From UBA922 sp964571295 (GTDB taxonomy: Bacteria; Patescibacteriota; Patescibacteriia; Magasanikbacterales; UBA922): DNA of 24,851 nt. The DNA lies in NCBI GenBank assembly GCA_964571295.1, contig CAZNAO010000011.1:1-24851 (forward strand), read 5' to 3'. Positions 21,137 through 24,851 of the stretch are shown here, in pieces; position 1 is the stretch's first letter; each line of letters begins with the position of its first letter. The notes under the pieces were generated by a model. That model saw only the letters and a list, made by a program, of their open reading frames with translations, was not told where the DNA came from and searched no databases. The translations under genes were made by a program, and so were the position numbers.

Positions 21137-22246
21137 CTATTTTGATTTGCTCACATTCACCACGATACCAAGTGCAGCCATGCCGATCATAAGCGCAGTT
21201 CCACCATGGCTTATAAATGGCAAGGGTACCCCGGTCAGTGGAAGGATACCGACCATGGCGCCGATGTTCATAAACGTCTGTATCCCCAGCCAACTCATGA
21301 TGCCAAGTACCAATAATTTCCCAAATTCATCTCCTGTTTTCTCCGCAATTCCAAATCCTCGATAAATTAACAATACGTATAAAAGGATGCATAAACACAT
21401 AACAATAAAACCCAGTTCTTCTGCCGCCACCGCAAAAATACTATCTGCATGTACCTCAGGAAGGTATTGAAACTTCTGTCGAGAATGTCCGAGACCGAGC
21501 CCAAACCATCCTCCGGTGCCAATAGCTAAAAATGCCTGATTAATCTGATACCCCTGTCCTGCAGGATCCAGTTCGGGATGAAGAAACGTCATAAAACGGT
21601 CTGCTCGATACGGAGTTGAAAATATCATGAGCACAAATCCGAGGATGCCAAGGAGGCAGATGATTCCCAGATGTGTCAATTTCGCTCGTGCAAAAAAAAG
21701 CATCAGTATAATCAATGCGCCGATAATAAACATACCCCCCGTATCCGGCTGCAGTGCCACCAATAGTAGCGGGATCGCAGATACCCCAAGAACCGAAATA
21801 AAGCCGTGCATCTCCCGCACACCTTTACCCAAAGATGCCAATACGGCTGCAAGATAGACTATCAATCCTAGCTTTGCAGCTTCAATCGGCTGAAATGAAA
21901 AATTTCCAATAACAAGCCAGCTTTGTGCAAACGTATTATTATCGGAACCTATGCCTGGGACAAAAACAAGAAATAGCAGTATGCCCGCAAAAATAAAAAT
22001 GGGGAGTGAATATTTTCTCCAAATTCGATAGTCTATCTTTGACATTATTAAAAATAAGACAATTCCCGGAAGAAATCCGAGAAGTATCTGACGCTTGATA
22101 AAAAAGTATGCATCCGAGAATCGATCCAACCCAACAGCAACACCTGCGGAACTTAAAATTAGGAGACCAAACAAAATAAGAGCTGCAGCGTAGCCGATAA
22201 ATACATAATCCGCACCTTGATTAGCAGTCGTGACAGCTCGACGCAT
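21137..22246 (-). CDS. ftsW: FtsW, SEDS-family peptidoglycan glycosyltransferase
   Basis: This 369-residue membrane protein has about ten helices and the SEDS signatures. GGWFGLGLGHSRQKFQYLPE is followed by VHADSIFAVAAEELGFIV, which matches FtsW's LPE-H-D-IFA-EELG element. GVPLPFISHGGTALMIGMAA is the conserved C-terminal motif. It polymerises lipid II at the septum with a class B PBP, and MurG, encoded just downstream, makes that lipid II. The adjacent murG favours FtsW over RodA, but the two paralogues are hard to separate on sequence alone. Stop and start lie in the normal positions. The membrane gene at 22256 precedes it with a 9-bp gap. Confidence 0.9.
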   Translation of the reverse strand: MRRAVTTANQGADYVFIGYAAALILFGLLILSSAGVAVGLDRFSDAYFFIKRQILLGFLPGIVLFLIMSKIDYRIWRKYSLPIFIFAGILLFLVFVPGIGSDNNTFAQSWLVIGNFSFQPIEAAKLGLIVYLAAVLASLGKGVREMHGFISVLGVSAIPLLLVALQPDTGGMFIIGALIILMLFFARAKLTHLGIICLLGILGFVLMIFSTPYRADRFMTFLHPELDPAGQGYQINQAFLAIGTGGWFGLGLGHSRQKFQYLPEVHADSIFAVAAEELGFIVMCLCILLYVLLIYRGFGIAEKTGDEFGKLLVLGIMSWLGIQTFMNIGAMVGILPLTGVPLPFISHGGTALMIGMAALGIVVNVSKSK

Positions 22247-22255
22247 AGCAGCACC

Positions 22256-22618
22256 TTAAATATTTAAAAACACAACCAAGATACTCATTACGGCTACTGC
22301 TACATTCACCACAATAGTAAGCAAAAGCATAATATAGGAAAAAAACCAATCCTTTCGATATAATAACCAACCTAGCAGTACATTAATCCCAAGTATTGCT
22401 AGCCCAATCAAGGGTGTTATGTACATATCCCTAGGCTGTCCAATCTGATCCACTCCGAACAGTATATTATAATGAAGAAAAACCTGCTCTAGATCCATAG
22501 GAATCTGCAGTAGTAGCCAGATCCACGAAAACAGATTAAGAACAACTCCGACAGCAACCATAATTGCGACCGGCAGCTTCCGAAGATATAATTTGAGAGG
22601 GTACATACGATACTCCAT
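22256..22618 (-). CDS. Hypothetical membrane protein upstream of ftsW
   Basis: The protein is 120 residues from the ATG at 22618, with about four hydrophobic segments: LPVAIMVAVGVVLNLFSWIW, ITPLIGLAILGINVLLGWLL, FFSYIMLLLTIVVNVAVAVM and its extension SILVVFLNI. I recognise no family. The -10 of its promoter lies 9 bases before this ATG, predicting a leaderless mRNA. A second ATG at 22606 has GGAG six bases upstream and would be the start of a led transcript. The stop is 9 bp before ftsW, so the pair, and perhaps murG, are co-transcribed. An envelope role is likely from context only. Confidence 0.7.
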   Translation of the reverse strand: MEYRMYPLKLYLRKLPVAIMVAVGVVLNLFSWIWLLLQIPMDLEQVFLHYNILFGVDQIGQPRDMYITPLIGLAILGINVLLGWLLYRKDWFFSYIMLLLTIVVNVAVAVMSILVVFLNI

Positions 22619-22627
22619 ATGTTCTAC

Positions 22628-22656
22628 AGTATACGTGCAGCGTGTGTTCTTGACAA
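22628..22656 (-). promoter_or_regulatory. Promoter of the membrane protein-ftsW transcript
   Basis: On the minus strand -35 TTGTCA (22656-22651), 17 bp, -10 TATACT (22633-22628). The -35 overlaps the -35 of the divergent rpmA promoter inside a perfect palindrome. The ATG at 22618 is 9 bases after the -10. Confidence 0.75.
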
Positions 22657-22663
22657 GAACACA
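22643..22663. promoter_or_regulatory. 21-bp perfect palindrome at divergent -35 boxes
   Basis: TGTGTTCTTG (22643-22652) and CAAGAACACA (22654-22663) are exact inverted arms around a single A. Both -35 elements, TTGACA on plus and TTGTCA on minus, lie in it. It is placed to act as a shared operator. Confidence 0.75.
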
Positions 22664-22678
22664 GGAGTAGCGTATACT
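22650..22678 (+). promoter_or_regulatory. Promoter of rpmA
   Basis: A perfect -35 TTGACA (22650-22655), 17 bp, -10 TATACT (22673-22678), with transcription expected near 22685 and a leader of about 59 bases before rpmA. Confidence 0.85.
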
Positions 22679-22743
22679 TAGTCCACACTAACTTTTGCTG
22701 GTAGCAATTTACATATTTAGTTAACTCCCGTTACTTTTGACCT

Positions 22744-23061
22744 ATGGCAACCAAAAAGGCGGGTGGTGCGGTGCGGTTGGGTCGCGATTCCAACCCTCAA
22801 TATCTTGGAGTGAAAGTAGGCGATGGCCAGCGTGTTCACCCAGGTATGATTCTCGTTCGACAACGAGGTACCCGTATTCACCCTGGACAGAATGTCCGAC
22901 GCGCAGTGGATGACTCCTTGTTCGCAGTAGCATCCGGCTCAGTACAATTCCAGACCAAAAAGCGTAAGCGATTTGATGGAAAACTCAAAACTGCAAAATA
23001 TGTGCATGTACGCACTGCAGCAGCTCCTGCAAAAAAAGCAAAGGCTGCGAAGAAGAAATAA
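22744..23061 (+). CDS. rpmA: 50S ribosomal protein L27 (bL27)
   Basis: This 105-residue protein starts MATKKAGGAVRLGRDSNPQY and contains LGVKVGDGQRVHPGMILVRQ and TRIHPGQNVRRAVDDSLFAV. The N-terminal tail reaches the peptidyl-transferase centre. There is no cleavable N-terminal extension of the Firmicutes type. The C-terminal end is a Lys-Ala tail that lengthens the protein beyond the usual 85-90 residues. rplU (L21) normally precedes rpmA but is absent here; instead the gene stands alone with its own palindromic promoter and a terminator. No Shine-Dalgarno sequence is seen. Confidence 0.95.
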   Translation: MATKKAGGAVRLGRDSNPQYLGVKVGDGQRVHPGMILVRQRGTRIHPGQNVRRAVDDSLFAVASGSVQFQTKKRKRFDGKLKTAKYVHVRTAAAPAKKAKAAKKK

Positions 23062-23067
23062 ACACTG

Positions 23068-23090
23068 ACTCCCTTCATCGGGAGTTTTTG
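23068..23090 (+). terminator. Terminator of rpmA
   Basis: ACTCCC and GGGAGT pair perfectly around a six-base loop and are followed by TTTTG, beginning six bases after the rpmA stop codon. Confidence 0.75.
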
Positions 23091-23109
23091 TTTGAAAAAA
23101 ATTTTGTGA

Positions 23110-23115
23110 TATACT
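23110..23115 (+). promoter_or_regulatory. Possible -10 of the metalloprotease gene
   Basis: TATACT lies 16 bp after TTGTTT (23088-23093) and is enclosed by TTGTGA (23104-23109) and TCACAA (23117-23122), a short inverted repeat. It could start a transcript with a leader of about 78 bases. Confidence 0.35.
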
Positions 23116-23174
23116 TTCACAATCCGATATATACGGAGAAATATACAAGGTAACAAAAATTCGTTATGGTATTT

Positions 23175-23201
23175 TTGTATATTATTCCATGTATTTTGTA
23201 T
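23175..23201 (+). repeat. 27-bp repeat, third copy, at the metalloprotease start codon
   Basis: TTGTAT at the beginning, TTCCATGTAT in the middle and TTGTAT at the end match the two copies flanking the four-helix-bundle gene (25 of 27 and 24 of 27 identical). Its last two bases are the AT of the metalloprotease ATG. Confidence 0.75.
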
Positions 23202-24012
23202 GCTAGTAGAGACAGTCAAAATTATTCTTACCACAACCATTATCCAAATCGTAGCCGTATTTGGACTTTTTTTTGGTCTTGGTTTTATCCATTCGATCGT
23301 ATACCGCCTTACCAGCAAGTATTTTTCCCGAGTATTCGGTTGGACCGGAATGATTGTGACTGGCATTATCGGCACCCCACTTCATGAATTTTCACATTGG
23401 CTCATGGCAAAACTGTTCCGCCATCAGATTCATTCGGTAAGTTTCTTTAGTCCGGACCCACATACCGGCAAACTGGGGCACGTGGAACACAGTTACGACC
23501 GTCGAAGCAGTTATCAAACCATCGGTAATTTTTTTATAGGCTCTTCCCCGATTATTTTCTCATCCTCAGTATTGGTATTATTGCTCTATGTATTCCTTCC
23601 TGATCCGGGAGCGATAGTGGAACCTCTCACCATCTTTCCTCACTCGTTTACCGAATTTCTACTGTCGTGGAAATTATCGTTTTTTGGTGCATGGAATCAG
23701 ATACATATTCATTCATGGAAATTTTGGCTTTTCCTGTTTCTTTCTCTTTCAATCGCGCTCCACATGGCACCAAGTTCGTATGACCAAAAAACCATGTGGA
23801 AAGGTTTTTTCCATATCACACTCCTCATGTTTCTCACTAATATTATTCTGACACTCACTAAAGTGCCTTATACCGAATTTCTTATCTCGAAACTTTCGTT
23901 CTTCTATACCGTCGCATGGGTATTGGTGTATGCGATATTCATTTCCACATTATTTCTCGCTCTCTCATTCATCCTCTACATCATTCGTCGAGTACTTTTT
24001 AGGAGACGTTAG
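23200..24012 (+). CDS. Predicted membrane zinc metalloprotease with HEFSH motif
   Basis: This 270-residue polytopic protein has about six hydrophobic segments. TGIIGTPLHEFSHWLMAKLF at about residues 55-74 carries the HExxH zinc motif next to a membrane helix. It is followed by HSVSFFSPDPHTGKLGHVEH and SYQTIGNFFIGSSPIIFSSS. This is reminiscent of M50-like site-2 proteases and related intramembrane HExxH proteins, though the second metal-ligand motif (LDG or NxxPxxxxD) of classic M50 is not evident. The substrate and function are unknown. It starts within the third 27-bp repeat, and no Shine-Dalgarno sequence is present. It ends at the base before the convergent stop of the next gene. Confidence 0.7.
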   Translation: MLVETVKIILTTTIIQIVAVFGLFFGLGFIHSIVYRLTSKYFSRVFGWTGMIVTGIIGTPLHEFSHWLMAKLFRHQIHSVSFFSPDPHTGKLGHVEHSYDRRSSYQTIGNFFIGSSPIIFSSSVLVLLLYVFLPDPGAIVEPLTIFPHSFTEFLLSWKLSFFGAWNQIHIHSWKFWLFLFLSLSIALHMAPSSYDQKTMWKGFFHITLLMFLTNIILTLTKVPYTEFLISKLSFFYTVAWVLVYAIFISTLFLALSFILYIIRRVLFRRR

Positions 24013-24027
24013 CTATTTAGAGCTAAC
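24008..24027. terminator. Hairpin over two convergent stop codons
   Basis: GTTAGCT (24008-24014) and AGCTAAC (24021-24027) form a perfect 7-bp stem around six bases. The stop codons of both convergent genes lie inside it. T tracts on either side are weak, so termination is only possible. Confidence 0.4.
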
Positions 24028-24567
24028 TTCAGCTTTCTTTCCGAGTGCTTGCTCGTATCCCGAAATATTGGTGGTTTGTATTCTTATAATTTCGGGTGGC
24101 GTGATCGACCCGACAATCGGAAGATTATGCATGGTTCCTAATAGGTCGATTATATACGTACCATCAGATTTGCTTTTTGCCACGAGCGACGAGAGTGTTA
24201 TGTCAGTTGTCGCAAACCCGTCCTGCATTGCCCTAGAAAGCATTCCTTCACTATCTGCCGTGGGTATCAGTGAAAAAACCGTGTAGATGCGCGCATCCGG
24301 TTTTCTAAAAAAACGCTGACCCACGATCAACCGTTTATTGGTAATCTTGATAATTGGACGCATGAGGATGGTCGTTTTTTTATTTTGCATCGACCCATTA
24401 GTATTCCTTTGAAACCATATCCGCACCGGCTGATCTTCCAATAACACGCTTTCACCAGGCTCCAAGGGTAACTGATTAAATGTTTTGGCATTCCTGAATT
24501 TGAATGCGACCGCAAGAATAAAAATTGCAAATAACACAATCACAACCCAGACCGTAGTACTGTCCAT
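24013..24567 (-). CDS. Membrane-anchored protein with PH-like domain, unknown function
   Basis: This 184-residue protein has one N-terminal membrane helix (VWVVIVLFAIFILAVAFKF). A soluble region follows with LEPGESVLLEDQPVRIWFQR, MRPIIKITNKRLIVGQRFFR and DARIYTVFSLIP, a beta-rich pattern like bacterial PH/GRAM-type domains. The substrate and role are unknown. It starts 5 bp after the stop of the gene at 24573, so the two are co-transcribed. It is convergent with the metalloprotease gene. The PH-like call rests on ITNKRLIVGQRF and the spacing of strands and is moderate. Confidence 0.65.
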   Translation of the reverse strand: MDSTTVWVVIVLFAIFILAVAFKFRNAKTFNQLPLEPGESVLLEDQPVRIWFQRNTNGSMQNKKTTILMRPIIKITNKRLIVGQRFFRKPDARIYTVFSLIPTADSEGMLSRAMQDGFATTDITLSSLVAKSKSDGTYIIDLLGTMHNLPIVGSITPPEIIRIQTTNISGYEQALGKKAEVSSK

Positions 24568-24572
24568 ACTGC

Positions 24573-24851
24573 TTATGCAAGTTTAAATGATTGAAAAAAT
24601 GCAAAAATACGGTTACCTTCATGTTCCACCACTTCACCCTCGTATTCGCCGCCATGTGCACTTGTTCCTTCGTAGCTCGGCTGACGCTGATCAAGATGAA
24701 GATTTACCTGAATTCCACCATCACATACTTCAACATACGCATGAAAACGAGGGTACAAAGTACCTGGGCGAAGCATACGCATGTAGCTGATCTGCCCCGT
24801 ATTTCTTCCCACCATTTTTCCATACCCGCACCGGCGCATAAGGTAATCCGG
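24573..24851 (-). CDS. Conserved hypothetical protein, N-terminus outside window
   Basis: The frame stays open to the window edge, so the ATG at 24839 is probably internal: the upstream codons read P-D-Y-L into MRRCGYGKMVGRNTGQISYM. The visible 92 residues include TLYPRFHAYVEVCDGGIQVN, LHLDQRQPSYEGTSAHGGEY and FAFFQSFKLA at the C-terminus. I recognise no characterised family, though the protein resembles small conserved proteins of unknown function in Patescibacteria. There is no signal peptide or membrane helix in the visible part. It is the upstream partner of the membrane-anchored gene 5 bp downstream. Confidence 0.6.
   Translation of the reverse strand, partial: PDYLMRRCGYGKMVGRNTGQISYMRMLRPGTLYPRFHAYVEVCDGGIQVNLHLDQRQPSYEGTSAHGGEYEGEVVEHEGNRIFAFFQSFKLA

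Noticed and set aside
1..24851. CRISPR arrays, tRNA genes, insertion sequences with transposase
   Set aside because: No regularly spaced repeats, no tRNA T-arm with cloverleaf, and no transposase frame were seen.

Overview
The window looks like a chromosomal segment from a Patescibacteria (Candidate Phyla Radiation) bacterium, most likely of the Parcubacteria type. This is an inference. It rests on a reduced housekeeping gene set, unusually short versions of universal proteins (RpoA without its C-terminal domain, AlaRS without its C-Ala domain, a short L13), a VirD4/TraD-like ATPase with a low-complexity tail, a lone four-helix-bundle gene, and several proteins of a kind familiar from such genomes. 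The standard genetic code fits. No tRNA, rRNA or CRISPR array was seen.

Layout. Positions 1-4145 (all minus strand) hold a flippase, a GT4 glycosyltransferase and a PH-domain membrane protein, followed by a separately promoted pair: an FtsB/DivIC-like protein and a SurA-N-like protein cut by the window edge. Positions 4303-8206 are the end of the spc/alpha ribosomal operon: infA, rpmJ, rpsM, rpsK, rpsD, rpoA, rplQ, rplM, rpsI, with a near-consensus promoter and a strong terminator. Positions 8207-8666 have no convincing protein gene but hold a GC-richer, hairpin-rich plus-strand stretch ending in a terminator. Positions 8667-12123 hold a GtrA-like protein and a Mn/Zn/Fe-type ABC uptake operon headed by a DtxR/MntR-type regulator with a perfect palindrome at its promoter. 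Positions 12124-12721 hold a second GC-rich, strongly structured, apparently non-coding transcription unit with its own promoter and terminator. Positions 12722-16942 carry guaC, alaS, a 33-residue membrane protein and mnmA. A four-helix-bundle gene (17004-17375) is flanked by 27-bp inverted repeats, and a third copy lies 6 kb away. Positions 17455-22618 carry a small membrane protein, the VirD4-like ATPase, murG, ftsW and another membrane protein. From 22744 rpmA and a HEFSH membrane metalloprotease run on the plus strand, and two minus-strand genes close the window.

How it fits together. The window mixes translation (ribosomal proteins, IF-1, AlaRS, MnmA), envelope growth and division (FtsW, MurG, FtsB-like), surface polysaccharide (flippase, glycosyltransferase, perhaps GtrA), metal homeostasis, and one purine salvage step (GuaC). 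Many promoters are close to sigma-70 consensus with 17-bp spacers. At several genes the -10 box lies only 8-9 bases before the ATG, which predicts leaderless mRNAs.

The best candidates for something undescribed are the two standalone structured RNA loci (about 8368-8668 and 12241-12706), the repeat-flanked four-helix-bundle cassette, and the symmetric divergent rpmA promoter.
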